Assembly (NCBI GenBank): GCA_946406115.1
Contig: OX291560.1
Location: 9,425,158-9,489,157 of the forward strand
Reading direction: 5' to 3'
Origin: Apoda limacodes
Taxonomy: Eukaryota; Arthropoda; Insecta; Lepidoptera; Limacodidae
DNA length: 64,000 nt
The notes below the pieces were generated by a model, which saw only the letters and a program-made list of their open reading frames with translations, was not told the origin of the DNA and did not search any database. Shown here in pieces: positions 37,101-46,040 of the stretch (position 1 is its first letter; every line of letters begins with the position of its first letter). Both the position numbers and the translations under genes were made by a program.

Positions 37101-37500
37101 ATGTTTTGGTAAAACCTCAACATATTTTATTTTGTGATTTTAAATCGTTTAAAATCTATACTTATAGAGTTAATTCGCCCAAATGATAATAAGGGCATAT
37201 ACGCTAAGGTAAGGGCATGAAGTGCTCTAAGGTATACCACAGACTATACAAGTATAAATAACAGATGTACCTATTAATAGAAGGTTCAGTGCAACTAACT
37301 CTCCTGAACCGGTGTCTGTCGCTAGTGTTGCGTAAGTTCACTGCATTTTGATATAGCGACTGTAATTTTTGATGTTTGACCACCGGGTTACAGTAGTTTG
37401 TTGCAGTATACATACTATTATATTATTTTATTATTATGTTTTCTTTGTTATAGATCATCAACACCCAGATTCACCAGAAAACAAGAAGCCTGCTTTATAA
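19014..37500 (+). CDS. dys: dysfusion/NPAS4-like bHLH-PAS transcription factor, 3' part (4 exons)
   Basis: Exons 19014..19167, 34532..34858, 35258..35868 and 37454..37500 join with consistent phases (2, 2, 1), GT/AG at every junction, and a TAA stop at 37498..37500. The first visible exon ends the PAS-B domain ('SEQERSCIALLRLQ', 'FLWVHAVLQLKDN', 'PVIICTNQVL'). The next begins with the conserved 'SEEDATVMKANPWLYHYY' segment, then turns proline-rich. The third is a Ser/Thr/Pro-rich tail. Such proteins bind DNA as dimers with the ARNT relative Tango; in flies Dysfusion acts in tracheal fusion cells and leg joints. The bHLH, PAS-A and first half of PAS-B must lie left of the window. Family assignment to bHLH-PAS is strong; dysfusion rather than another member rests on my memory of the PAS-B to tail junction. 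Confidence 0.75.
21217..21425 (-). repeat. Family C SINE-like repeat, reverse copy
   Basis: 'gtgtatctggactaatgtag', 'atatgtctcatacgtcgtaa' and 'accaaggacagaataata' on + are the reverse complement of the family C body at 4136..4330. Confidence 0.6.
21784..21840. repeat. Short hairpin-forming inverted repeat
   Basis: The arms 'tgcctcatcccgca' (21784..21797) and 'tgcgggccgaggca' (21827..21840) pair with two mismatches around a 29-base loop. A second pair, 'cataaccgg' (about 21751) and 'ccggttatg' (about 21811), is nearby. GC-rich relative to surroundings. Confidence 0.5.
22752..23090 (+). repeat. Family F interspersed repeat, copy 1
   Basis: It begins near 'taagaccaagcttcgctcg' with 'aacgccatctattgacaag', and has 'gaaaatcgttggggccgttt' near the end and a TATA-rich tail. 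It resembles the copies at 24761 and 36021 in layout ('actag...cagacgttgt' head; 'ccg(t)tt..ga' near the end). Confidence 0.45.
24175..24300 (-). mobile_element. 5S-derived SINE-like element
   Basis: On the minus strand it reads 'acgatatccaaagttaagca', 'acgtcaggcgtgatccagtt' and 'gcgggtgacagccacc', i.e. the 5S rRNA internal region with several changes, followed by an A-rich segment and a non-5S body 'ggtctacatatta'. It shares its 'acgatat' leader with the fragment at 4926. It looks like a SINE3-type element rather than a gene. Confidence 0.6.
24761..25030 (+). repeat. Family F interspersed repeat, copy 2
   Basis: 'tactagatgacctcgcagac' and 'gttgttctgcccccactgtt' at the head; 'aaacgaactattcagcttta' and 'ttatattagtatacat' at the end. 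Non-coding. Confidence 0.5.
25031..25844. other. Gene-free intron stretch
   Basis: Nothing recognisable. Confidence 0.35.
25845..26048. mobile_element. MITE family G, copy 1
   Basis: The left end is 'gccgcgttttgttgac', followed by 'catacgcattgaaatcg', 'ttcaccaaatgtaaacaaac' and 'cagcgcatccactgctctac'. The right end is an eroded inverted repeat ending 'aaaattcggc'. It shares the core 'accaaatgtaaacaaacaaa' with copies at 27430 and 31974. A 71-codon open frame across it is not a gene. Confidence 0.65.
26080..26560 (+). mobile_element. RTE-type LINE, endonuclease-domain remnant
   Basis: Between about 26385 and 26540 the + frames read 'VDFIMPNRRGTF', then (after a frame change) 'VIHRLNTGSDHRLV'. 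These match the end of RTE-clade endonuclease domains ('..EIDyIltNr.. dVSVinr.. GSDHRLVR'), including the SDH catalytic segment. Stops and frameshifts make it a remnant. The open frame at 26086..26316 may be its upstream part, but I cannot confirm this. Confidence 0.6.
26575..26740 (+). pseudogene. Unidentified coding-like fragment
   Basis: In one + frame there are about 44 stop-free codons with protein-like composition ('KKSADPASKRKSVHIPKSS', 'GRDSESYETEIEDAFG'), ending at a TAA at 26724..26726. Downstream, two overlapping frames on opposite strands stay open to about 26999, and GC is higher than in the flanks. There is no obvious exon boundary. It may be a decayed processed copy of an unknown gene, or chance. 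Confidence 0.3.
27430..27659. mobile_element. MITE family G, copy 2
   Basis: 'cgttttgtcgatcgaaaatg', 'gacacttccggtacgaattc', 'gagtggatgtgctgtcaaat' and 'ttgtttgtttacatttggt' align with 31995..32210. The right end is 'ttgtcaacaaaacgcggc'. The left terminus is eroded, so the start is approximate. Confidence 0.65.
27660..29676. other. Gene-free intron stretch with GC-richer patches
   Basis: Two patches stand out. 28005..28150 is GC-richer and has an open frame of 61 codons without recognisable domain. 28960..29110 contains 'tctctctcgctcttaggcgg' and 'gtgagcgcataacgtgagcg' between 'gttgcctgtaaag' and 'gtcacccggcaaac', which may be another decayed repeat. No exon is evident. Confidence 0.35.
29677..31692. 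mobile_element. 2.0 kb TIR DNA element with TA target site, non-autonomous
   Basis: It starts 'cagtaaatgacggt' and ends with the exact reverse complement 'accgtcatttactg', with TA immediately outside both ends (29675..29676 and 31693..31694). Similarity continues inward, for example 'ctttcaagaaaaatggattt' (left) against 'aaatccatctttcttgaaag' (right), and 'tttgtgctttt'-type segments near 29795 and 31570. TA duplication plus CAGT ends point to the Tc1/mariner/pogo superfamily. No transposase frame is present; the longest frames are low complexity. A (GT)n tract at 30905..30960 lies inside. Confidence 0.75.
30905..30960 (+). repeat. (GT)n microsatellite
   Basis: A run of 'gtgtgtgt' interrupted by 'atgt' units, followed by a 'gtatgtatatgtatat' tract. 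The valine/cysteine-rich open frames across it are artefacts. Confidence 0.9.
31974..32262. mobile_element. MITE family G, copy 3 (best preserved)
   Basis: The left end 'ggcgttttgttcac' and the right end 'gtcaacaaaacgcc' are inverted repeats. The subterminal 'gcattgaatgcgctcaatg'-like segments also pair. Inside is a short direct duplication of 'gggaggaagtgtagtggata' (about 32115 and 32138). No ORF. About 290 bp, typical MITE size. Confidence 0.75.
32588..33036 (-). repeat. Family B-prime repeat, left arm of an inverted pair
   Basis: It opens 'cggccaagtgcgagtcggac' and ends 'ggatacgaaaccctaaaaa'. The middle has 'caggcgtctacctgttgcc', 'tgttgttatagcggcaaca' and 'ctgtgaaaatttcaactgtc'. An internal duplication of 'caaaaaaatca(c/t)gtttgtt(g/a)tatgggag' is seen at about 32650 and 32805. 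Confidence 0.7.
33185..33235 (+). repeat. TTAGG-like telomeric words
   Basis: 'gttttaggttaggttaagtt' and then 'aggttttt' contain two exact and one near TTAGG-type units. Too short to be an interstitial telomere array. Confidence 0.4.
33716..34138 (+). repeat. Family B-prime repeat, right arm of an inverted pair
   Basis: This is the reverse complement of the 32588..33036 copy through its whole length: 'ttttagggtttcgtaccc', 'gctgtccgtccgtctgtcac', 'ttgaaattttcacagaaaa', 'ggtagacgcccaaaatattc' and 'gagtccgactagcacttagc'. Confidence 0.7.
34532..34858 (+). CDS. dys: dysfusion-like exon: post-PAS segment and proline-rich region
   Basis: A 327 bp exon with acceptor 'ctccaaacag' and donor 'gtaata' at 34859. 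The split serine codon is shared with the exon at 19014..19167, and the split arginine codon is completed at 35258. It encodes 'EEDATVMKANPWLYHYYAVQ' and 'SKLHYGLAYEAATRMY', then a Pro/Tyr-rich low-complexity stretch ('GPPPPDLQAYPP', 'YAPPPP'). The minus-strand open frame over it is a shadow. Confidence 0.8.
34859..35257 (+). other. dysfusion intron (399 bp)
   Basis: Donor 'gtaata', acceptor 'acttctgttccag'. No repeat identified. Confidence 0.75.
35258..35868 (+). CDS. dys: dysfusion-like exon: Ser/Thr/Pro-rich C-terminal region
   Basis: A 611 bp exon with acceptor 'gttccag' and donor 'gtaagt' at 35869. It begins 'FHNIRVEDSRIQPNAKRKGK' (a basic, possibly nuclear-localising patch) and continues as a low-complexity S/T/P-rich tail with 'WNPSPTWSESAL', 'TTPPTPSGTPS' and 'FDWSPEQYVP', of the sort found in transactivation regions. 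The open frame runs four codons past the donor before a stop, so the in-frame stop at 35880 is intronic. Confidence 0.8.
36021..36200 (+). repeat. Family F interspersed repeat, copy 3
   Basis: 'ctagctgaccgggcagacgt', 'tgtcctgccgactgcagcgc', 'tcggtccagccgtttaggag' and a terminal 'aaatacataaagatgg'. The open frames on both strands are by-products. Confidence 0.6.
36262..36440 (+). repeat. Family B repeat, 5' fragment
   Basis: 'ttagtattccgtactcaaag', 'accctaacgtagccctatta', 'ctgcctgtctgtccgtgac' and 'agaatatacatatgttata' match the head of the 4483 copy. The right end is missing. Confidence 0.55.
36629..36787. repeat. Long near-perfect hairpin in last dysfusion intron
   Basis: The left arm starts 'gggaccttattgggaacagt' and the right arm ends with the near-complement 'actgttcccagtaaggtccc'. 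The arms are about 60 bases each with few mismatches (for example 'gagctattcgaact' against 'agttcgaatagctc'). The central loop is about 36 bases. It could be a MITE or an inverted-repeat transcript source. No ORF. Confidence 0.75.
37454..37500 (+). CDS. dys: dysfusion-like last coding exon
   Basis: Acceptor 'tttgttatag'. The first two bases complete an aspartate codon started at 35868. It encodes 'DHQHPDSPENKKPAL' and a TAA stop. Short, but phase, splice site and stop all fit. No alternative terminal exon seen. Confidence 0.7.
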
Positions 37501-37631
37501 CTATAGTCTAAAATCCGTTTATATGTTTAGTTCAATACTTATGTAATTTTTGTTACCTTTTACTTATACATAAAGAAAAGCTCCGGAACTCTCCTGTGAT
37601 TTTACGTGTAGATGTTTTTGTAAAGTTAGGA

Positions 37632-37637
37632 AATAAA
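37632..37637 (+). terminator. Polyadenylation signal for dysfusion
   Basis: An AATAAA 132 bp after the stop codon, in 'gttaggaaataaaatattc'. It is the first canonical signal downstream. Confidence 0.55.
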
Positions 37638-37682
37638 ATATTCACTCATGTACAAACTATATCTATTTTTAGTTTTAGGTTT

Positions 37683-39104
37683 AAGTCCCGTCTCACGTTG
37701 GCCCCAACGTTGTGCCCAATGCGGTTCGCGCAAAACGTGTGGATCTTTCGTTCGAATCTCAGTCGGTCCACTTAAGGTGATGGCATTCCCAAACGAGTTA
37801 AGTTTACAAGAATTTGATAACTTTGTTACAGTCCAAAGAACTCTTTTTGACGTGAATAAAATATATGTTATAATTCAAACCTTAAAACTAACGTACGTAA
37901 AACTTCTTTGCATGGGTATGCCATAGTCTAAAGGCCAAAATATAGGGCAGATAGGCGTAAATACACCGTTTTTGGGCAAATTTTGTGTCCAAATTATAGC
38001 ACCAGTAGAATTGAATAAAATATATGTTATAAAAGTTGCTTTGATCTAGTGCATTATCTTACTGAGTGATTTTCTTTTATTGTATTTAACGCTAATAAAT
38101 CTGGAAGTCACCATTGTTTCAACACTTGTGCAAATTTTAAGGCGTTTTTTGCATTTTGTTGATAAAAAAGTGTCATTATGGTCTAACTTACTAAAGACGT
38201 ATATGACAAATACATCTCATAGTAATGTATATGACATTGTGAAATGATTTTAAGTACAGTTACATCGTTGGTATTACAGAACTAGCTTCTTGGCCTATAT
38301 TGCCCTCTTAAGAGAAAACTATTCGGAGCGCCTCTTAGCGTGCTTCATACAAACGAATTTCTCACTCATTTTTGACACTTGCTAATCAAACACCACGAAA
38401 TTTTAAAGACATGTTATAGTTATAAATATCTAGGTCTGCAGTGTACCAATTTTATATTAAATTTTATAGTTCAAACGCTATGCAGGATTCTAATTATTCA
38501 TACAAATGGTTTTAAAAAAGATTTTTCATTTTAGAAAACCACAGACATAGGTATTCGGCTTGGGATCATGACTAAGAAATTTCACAGTGATTGATTAGTA
38601 AATGACCCAAATAAATGAGAAATTCGTTTGTATAAAACCCGCTGCGAGGCGCCGCGAATTATATCCTCTTAAGGGGAAACCGATTCACATTTTTCCCATG
38701 CAAACTTCATTGTACTAAATATCTATAAGCATAAACATTTCGCTACGGAAAATGCGTTAACATCAGCGTGCATGTTTAATAGCCAATAATAATAATTCCT
38801 ACATTTAATAAATTTTATGAAAATTCTGGTTATTAAATAATTGACTGGCATGTTACGGACGAATATGCTGTAATGATAATAAAACCGTACTTAACACGTT
38901 TTAAGTAGCGAAATGTTTATTTATTAAAATATGTAGTGCAACGCAGTTTGAAAAAAATTTGGCCGAATTCACCTTAACGCTCGCACAGCGTAAGGAGTTA
39001 ATCGATAGGTACGTAGGTAATGTGTACTGTGACTGTATCCCAATTTGAGAATGACAAACATGGGAGCCAACGTTGGGGCCAACGTGTGAAGCCGGCGTAG
39101 TTTA
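37683..39104. mobile_element. 1.4 kb TIR element with palindromic termini
   Basis: The left end contains 'cacgttggccccaacgttg' (about 37693) and the right end its reverse complement 'caacgttggggccaacgtg' (about 39067). Each terminal segment is itself palindromic (acgttgg...ccaacgt). No transposase frame. A second inverted-repeat element (38308..38684) sits inside. Exact ends and target duplication are not clear. Confidence 0.6.
38308..38684. mobile_element. MITE-like inverted repeat nested in the 1.4 kb element
   Basis: The left arm 'ccctcttaagagaaaact', 'gagcgcctcttagcg' and 'acaaacgaatttctcactca' is matched by the right arm 'atgagaaattcgtttgtata', 'cgctgcgaggcgccgcg' and 'atcctcttaaggggaaac'. 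No ORF. Either a separate nested MITE or the subterminal arms of a larger foldback element. Confidence 0.6.
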
Positions 39105-40379
39105 AACAATATCTTACGCCATCACATAAAATGCGATGAGTTTAGATATTCATGTAAGTACCTATGTCAAAACGAAACGTATTTTTTGTACATACGAAAT
39201 GTATATAAAAAAAATAATTAAAAATTGATGTGATGTGACAATAATTGCAAATCGCGAAGCAACACACAAAACAGCATTAATATTATTGTGTATAAAAATA
39301 TACTTAAATACATACTCATTTTGGTGATATCAGGCATCAACGGTTCTCGCTACTAAGGTCGTAAAAACCATTCCAAAAATTATGAACTTAGTGTTCTGAC
39401 CAGTAAATATTATTTGATATTAATTATTTGATACAAAAAGAAAAAATGTGTGCAATAGTACATAATATAATCGTCTAAAGTCTAGAATTTCTGAAAGGGT
39501 GTGTACCCAATTTCTCTTAAGCAGTCTAAATCTAGCGTAAACAAGTGCACAATGAATGTGGTAAACGAAGAACACGGTCCTAACCGCCCGTGGTCAGCAG
39601 GCAGGTTACTTTTAAAGATTTTAAAACGTCTACCACAGAGAGCTTCTCTACAGGAAGTAAAGTGCCTATCCAGTCTAGTTTCTCGTGAGAAATTTTGGCA
39701 TTTATGACATTTCTAGTAAGGACTAATAATGTTTCTGAAATAGGTGCTTTAAAAGCTCAAATGAGGTAGAAATAGGTGTTTTTATTAAAGTAAAATATAT
39801 GTAAAAAGCATAGTTACAAAACTATATACACGCTAAGAAGTCATATAAAAAGTTATTCCTACAAAACATAGGTACTGATTAGAAATCAGTAGGGTAATGT
39901 GGGGTACCGTGTTACAAAAATCACAAAATGACAATGTAGCGACGAAAATATATATTTAATCAACTTGTAACTGACATGGATATAAACTATGACTGTCTGT
40001 CTTTACTTAAGGCGAAATGATCGATCAATAATGAATCGCGGGTATGCCAAACGAGTTAAGTTTGCAAGAATTTGATTTTTTTTTTAAATATTTACTAAAA
40101 TTAGATATAAATTCAGGGTTCATTATAACAGTGTTACACCCCGAAACACAATGCCCCAGGCAATGCAGCCCGTATAAAGAGCAAATAAGCCTTTTAGGGT
40201 ATGTTTACAAAAAACAACTTAACGTTACTTTGAAGCTAAAAAATTTTTTTTCTTGACATTTTTTCTAAGTTTGATCACACAAATTCGTTTTTTGTCACTT
40301 ATCTCTGAAACGCGTTACAAACTAATAATATAACAACTATTTTAAAATGACTTCCTATGAGCTCGTCAAAACTGTAAAC
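39105..40379. other. Intergenic stretch
   Basis: No recognisable gene. A block 'caaacgagttaagtttgcaa' at about 40047 repeats one at about 37791 inside the TIR element, so part of 40030..40100 is probably a scrap of that family. Open frames at 39501 and 40044 have no recognisable domain. Confidence 0.4.
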
Positions 40380-43300
40380 CAGTAGTTCCCAAAGTGGTCC
40401 CGGTGGACTCCCAGGGGTCCATGCGAGACTCGACGGGGGTCTACGTTGGCATGACAAATAAATCGGGGTTCACAATTCGTAAACGGTCCATGAAAATGTA
40501 TCTGCTTTATAGTGAAGAACTAAAATGTTGGCTTGACTTCAACTATCAATGTAGGGCGTAGGCAAATAATATTTCAAAAAGCTCAGCGACTGTTAGGGGA
40601 GGCTGGGTAATAGCGTGCCCCTAAGGGAATTATCCCATAACTAAGCTCAGGTTACGTTAAAATTAAAACGAAATATTATAATAGGTGGAGAATTTATCTG
40701 ACTACACTAACAAACATTTAAATTTATCAATAAAACAAACAAAAACAATAATACGAGCAAATTATCAAAAATTGGGAAAGCGTAGTATTATCAAACTGGT
40801 CTGATAATATCGTGCCATAAATGACAATGAAATCATCACGCAATGTGTCAGTCAGACAGTGGAAGCCTGGAGACCGAAACCGCGGCCACAATAACACTAA
40901 CATTGAGTAGTGTTGTGTTCCTGGCGGTGAGTAAGGTTGCCAGAGCTCTCTTTGAGGATTCGCTGCGCGGACAGCGGAGGACCGACGGTGCTTGTTGCTG
41001 TCATTGCTCGGCGTAGACGCGGCGTGCTGATTCGGCGGTCAGGGAGACCTGATGAAACGGCTGACCGCTCGCCGCCCGCAGGTTGAACGGGTTCCCAAAC
41101 CCAGGGATCACTTAATCTCCGCCCTGGGAGGCTGATCCGCCAACCTGTGTAAGGTCTCTGAAGTAGTAGTCGTGCCGGAGAAGGAGACCGGAGTGGACCC
41201 GGCTACTACAACAGAGGGGGATCAGGGGCCCTTCCGCCCGCCGTGCCAGCAACCGTATCATCTGTGTTGAGCTTCGGCAGTCTTAGTACCGCAACTTTTT
41301 GTCTTCTAAGCTGTCTGTGCAGTGAATCCTCATCCTTAGTCTAAGTAACTTCAGAAATAGAAAAAAGAAAAGAGTTTTTACAACGGCTACTCCATCCACA
41401 TATAATGTGGATTTTTGCAACATAAGGGGTATTCACGCAAATCTTAAAGCAGTCCATCACCATCTCGAGACTGCGAAGCCAACCATTCTTTTTCTAACGG
41501 AGACGCAGATATCCTGCCCGGCCGACACATCATACCTTCGTTATCCCGGCTACAAACTCGAGCACAATTTTTTGAGTCGTGCCGGTGTATGTATGTTCGT
41601 CCGGGAGGATATCTGCTGTCGCCGACTTCATAGCCTTGAAGACAGGGAACTATATACCTAATATATATTGTGGGTGCGCGTAGATCGTGGCGGCCACACT
41701 CGTATCTATGCGTGCCTATAAAGGTCTCATAGCGGTGACACGGACGTAACTCGACTCTTCACGCACCTGAGTTTGACGACTGACAAAGTTCTAGAGCAAT
41801 ATCCCACAGCAGAATTAGTTATTTTGGGAGACTTTAACGCCCACCATCGTGAGTGTCTCAGTTCTCGAACCAATAACTATGCAGGGATATCTGCTTATGA
41901 ATTTGCTCTGACCTATGGATTTTCTCAGCTGGTACTTTCTCCAACGAGAATACCAAATAAAGAGGACCATACGAGCTCCTTACTGGACCTTCTGCTGACT
42001 ACACATCCGGATGGATACTCCGTCTCAGTGGATGTGCCTCTTGGCTCCTCGAACCACTGTCTCGTCCGGACTCAAATGTCATGCACACAACCCGATCCTT
42101 CTGGGCCAACTAATTGGCGTCGTGTGTGGCATTATAAGGCGGCAGACTGGGATGGATTGCGAGAATTTTATGCATCGTACCCGTGGAGGCAGATCTGCTA
42201 TAGCTCAGAAGATCCTGACGTCTGCGCAGCCGCAGTCACTGAGACAATCCTCGCTGGTATGGAATGTTTCATTCCTAACCTGCGCGTATCTGCCGGCGTC
42301 AAAAAACGACCGTGGTTTAATAGGTCTTGCAGAGAAGCTAAAATTCTTAAGCAAACTGCGTATGAGTCTTGGACCACGGCTCGTAATAATAAGGATCCGA
42401 ATATTTCTGAGTTAAAACGGGCGATAGATCAGATCCATCGAATTACAGGCCTATCGCTATAACCTCTTTCCTCTTCAAGGTGATGGAGCATGTGATCAAC
42501 ACACAGCTTTTGAGATACCTAGAAAAACACGACCTGATCAGTGACCGTCAATATGGCTTTCGCCGCGGTCGCTCAACTAGTGACCTTCTAGTGTATCTCA
42601 CACACCGATGGGCACTAGCCATTGAGAGTCAGGGGGAGGCACTGGCATGTAGCCTAGACATAGCGAAGGCGTTCGATCGGGTCTGGCACCAGGGTCTTCT
42701 ATCGAAGTTGCCATCTTACGGAGTGCCCGAGGGTTTGTGCAAATGGGTGGCGAGCTTTTAGTCCGGCAGACGCATACGAGCCGTAGTTGACGGTAGTTGC
42801 TCTGATAGCATGGACATTAATGCTAATGTCCCGCAAGGCTTTGTGCTGTCTCCTACGCTGTTTCTACTGCACATCAATGATATTTTGGACATTAACAACA
42901 TACATTGCTATGCAGATGACAGTACTGGAGACGCTTATAACACGGGCCGTGCAAGCATCCCACGTTTCGTTGTGGAGGAAAAGCGTTAAGAACTGGTGTC
43001 TCAAATCGAGATCGGTCTGTCCAAGGTCTCTGACTGGGGGCGGGAAAACTTGGTCCGATTCAACCCTTCAAAGATACAAGTCTGCGCGTTCACCGCTAAG
43101 AAAACCCCATTCACTGTAGTCCCACAATTCCAGAACACTCCCCTCTCCATCTCCAAGAGCATTGGGATCCTTGGCGTTGACATCTCCAGCGATGTTCAGT
43201 TCCGAGATCATTTGCTAGACAAGGTAAAGCTGGCGTCCAAAAAACTTGGTGTACTCAAGAGAGCGAAGCAGTACTTCACGTCGGGGCAAAGGTTGCTACT

Positions 43301-44278
43301 TTACAAGTCGCAAGTCCGGCCCCATATGGAGTACTGCTGCCATCTCTGGGCGGGTGCACCCGGATACCAGCTCGGCCCTTTTGACTCGGTTCAACGACGG
43401 TCTAAGAGAATTGTCGACGATCCCAAACTCACTAGCGGTATCGAGCCCTTAAGTCTGAGGAGAGACTTTGCCTCCCTGTGTGTGTTCTACCGCTTGTACA
43501 ATGGATTGTGTTCTGAGGAATTGTTCGAAATGATGCCCACGGCTACTTTCTACCATCGCACTGCTCGCCATCGACAGGGAATTCATTCTCACACTTTGGA
43601 ACCAAAATGGTCGCGTACAGTGCGGTTTCAGAGAAACTTCCTCCCGCGAACCCTTGGGTTGTGGAATGAGCTCCCTGCCAAGGTTTTCTCTAAGGACTAC
43701 AGTATGGGGTTCTTCAAAAAAGAAGTTATTAGATTTCTGAAAGGTCGGCAACGCGCGAGTGATGCCCCTAGTGTTGCAAGCGTCCATAGGCTACGGTGAC
43801 CGCTTACCATCAGGCGGACCGTAGGCTTGTTTGCCACCTTAGTGGTATTAAAAAAAAAAAAAAAAAAAAACTCGCCTCTTGTTAAATACACCCAAAAAAA
43901 TATATCGATCGCGCGGGAATCCTGCAAGCTCGCGGCCTTGCTCTCTGGATACTCGGTGTCGGCTGACGGTGCTCGAGCGGGGTAGGGGGTGCACAAAGTT
44001 ATGATTTTACTAATATTGCAGGCATGTGTTGTTGATTGTTTCAAAGAAACTGAGGGGCGCGGAAATATCAACCGCGCGGTATTACCCAACTTTCCCCTAC
44101 TTGTAAAAAACTTGAATATTCCATATTCAGATATAGAGCAAATTTCCATAGTTAGATCTAATCTTCACATTTTTTAGTCGTTTCGGGAATATGGTAGAAA
44201 TGTAGCTGCGGGTCTCCACCGGAACCAGCTAAATTTTGTTAGTGGTCTATGAGAAAAAAAGTCTGGGAACCTCTGCTG
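40380..44278. mobile_element. hAT-like DNA element, interrupted by a LINE
   Basis: The left end 'cagtagttcccaaagtggtc' and the right end (reverse complement 'cagcagaggttcccagactt') look like hAT termini of the 'CAGnGGTTCCCAA' type. Excluding the LINE at 40877..43870, about 0.9 kb remains, without transposase. I could not find a convincing 8 bp target duplication, so the pairing of the two ends is a proposal. Confidence 0.4.
40877..43870 (+). mobile_element. CR1/Jockey-like LINE, + strand copy, internally deleted
   Basis: From 'aaaccgcggccacaataaca' to a 21 bp A run (43850..43870). Open frames in order: endonuclease ('NIRGIHANLKAVHHHL', 'ILFLTETQ', 'VILGDFNAHHRE', 'PLGSSNHCLVRT'), reverse transcriptase ('LISDRQYGFRRGRSTSDLLV', 'SLDIAKAFDRVWH', 'CYADDSTGD' at about 42905) and a C-terminal region ('YKSQVRPHMEYCCHLWAGAP', 'LGLWNELPAKVF'). 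Compared with the copy at 51721..54979 it lacks about 0.5 kb at the junction near 42420 (the N-terminal reverse transcriptase fingers). It also has a frame break at 41660 and others near 42790 and 43000. It is a dead copy of a family with at least six pieces in this window. Clade is a guess. Confidence 0.85.
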
Positions 44279-45494
44279 TATGAGACGGATATATGTGCAT
44301 TTTATCAGTGTTACCCGTATAACACTGTGCCCCACCTTACCCTAGGGCAAATAGGACCTTGCCTTTTTATACATTTACAGTTTTGAATTTCTTCTAATGC
44401 CAAAATCATTGTGTGTGCTGAGGTCAACAGTTCAGTTAAATTGTTACGAGTTGTTTCTTCTATGGTTACATTAACAACTACATTTTTATAAAGATAAAGC
44501 TAATCATTTAAACTGAACGTGTGTAACCTGCTTTAATTGAATTTGTAAATACTTATCAAATGATGTAAATTGAAAATTTTAGGCCATTCTTAATTACTTT
44601 TACAGAACTGCAAAAGGGTTATTAATATGTCTAAAGTTCATGTACCTAAACTACTTAGGAATAGATAGACACATTGTTTTAGTTCGTTTGTACATATTTT
44701 GAGTAATATATTAGATAGAAATAGAAAGAAGTTAAATGTACAAAATATTATGTAATAAATAAATGAAAGCTTCTAGTTTTCGAATTGCAATTTGTTAAAA
44801 AAATATTGAAAATTAAACATTTTATGAGTATACTATTTTTATTTATTATCTATCTTTATCCTTTTTTAAGTTTTTAGTACCTAACCTCACTTATAGGTAC
44901 TAGGTACGACTGTACAATTTCTATTCGTACCTACTCCAAATGAATAATCGAGGATTGAAGTTTGGATGAAAGGCGGAGCCGAATGAAGCAAACAGGAAAG
45001 AGGAGCAATAAAAAATATACTAGATTTGCGCAACTGACTACGCATCCACTCAGCACTGACATTGAGATAGTATACTCCATCATTGGCACTGTCTATCAAA
45101 TCAAACCGGCTTAACAGAGTACGCATCCCATCTGTCGTGTGGTATTGTTGGGCTATACTATATAAACAACGTCTGTGAATGTCTGTATGCATGTTTGTGT
45201 GATGCGCCCTCTTGGAATTGGAGCCACTTTGGCACCGGACGGCCGATGGTGAATTGCACCGTGTTATGTATACTACATTTATTAAATATATTTATGCTAG
45301 TAACCTAGTATGTCAGTTTATTTTTGTTTAGTTGTATTAATTCTTGATATATGTGTTTGTGTTATACATTATAAAAGTTTGTATATTTATGCGTGTATGT
45401 ATGTATATGTGTGTATCTTAATGTGTGTATTTATATATTATGTACTAGCTATTAAGCTCCGCGCAACTGAGTACTGAGTATATAGTAGAGATAT
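43871..45494. other. Intergenic stretch
   Basis: After the hAT-like end at 44278 this is AT-rich DNA. A minus-strand frame of 101 codons (45192..44887) has ordinary amino-acid composition, but I recognise no family and see no supporting signals, so I leave it uncalled. Confidence 0.4.
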
Positions 45495-46040
45495 GATTAG
45501 GGCAGGCGTCTCCCAAGGCTTAGTTTTATCTTCGTTGTTATACACTGTGTACCTATACCAACCTATATTCCGAGCCCCTCATATATGCAGGTTACCTGTC
45601 ACCTTTATATCACACATAAGAACTCTAATTTTATCGTAGAGCGACTCCAAAAAGAAGCCAACATGTTGAGTAATTGGTTTAGAAAGAGGAGATTTGGGCT
45701 TAATCACAAAAAAATGTCACGATACATTTTTATAAGACCAGTGAAACGTCTAATATCGTTCCTGTCATAATTTTACAGAGTGATCCCGTGGGTAAGGAGT
45801 TAGTTCTGTCAAATACCTAAGTGTTACTTTCGATGCTAGCATAGGTAAGCTACATTATACTCAAGGAAATAAAGCATTTAACCTAAGAATTTCGTCAGCA
45901 GATCCTGATTTCGATGTGGTGACCCGCCGCAAAATGTTCATGAGTGTCGTAAACATCATATTCATGAAAACTATTTTCTTTATCTGGACCAGTAGTCTGG
46001 CTTTTCTGGACTCCACCAAAAGTAAAAAAAAATGCAAAAT
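45495..46040 (+). mobile_element. Jockey-type LINE, reverse-transcriptase remnant
   Basis: In shifting + frames: 'IRAGVSQGLVLSSLLYTVY' (the GVPQGSvLSPlLy motif), 'ERLQKEANMLSNWFRKRRF' (the alpha-helical segment after YADD; the YADD itself is lost), 'LSNT*VLLSMLA' in place of a YLGVtfD motif, then 'MSVVNIIFMKTIFFIWTSS'. Many stops and frameshifts. Jockey-like by motif order. Confidence 0.65.

Larger units (their letters stand above)
35869..37453 (+). other. Last dysfusion intron (1585 bp)
   Basis: Donor 'gtaagt', acceptor 'ttctttgttatag'. It holds a family F copy (36021..36200), a family B piece (36262..36440) and a strong hairpin (36629..36787). Confidence 0.75.

Noticed and set aside
44887..45192. 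101-codon minus-strand frame
   Set aside because: Reasonable composition but no recognised family, splice or promoter signal, and no supporting context. Left uncalled rather than named.
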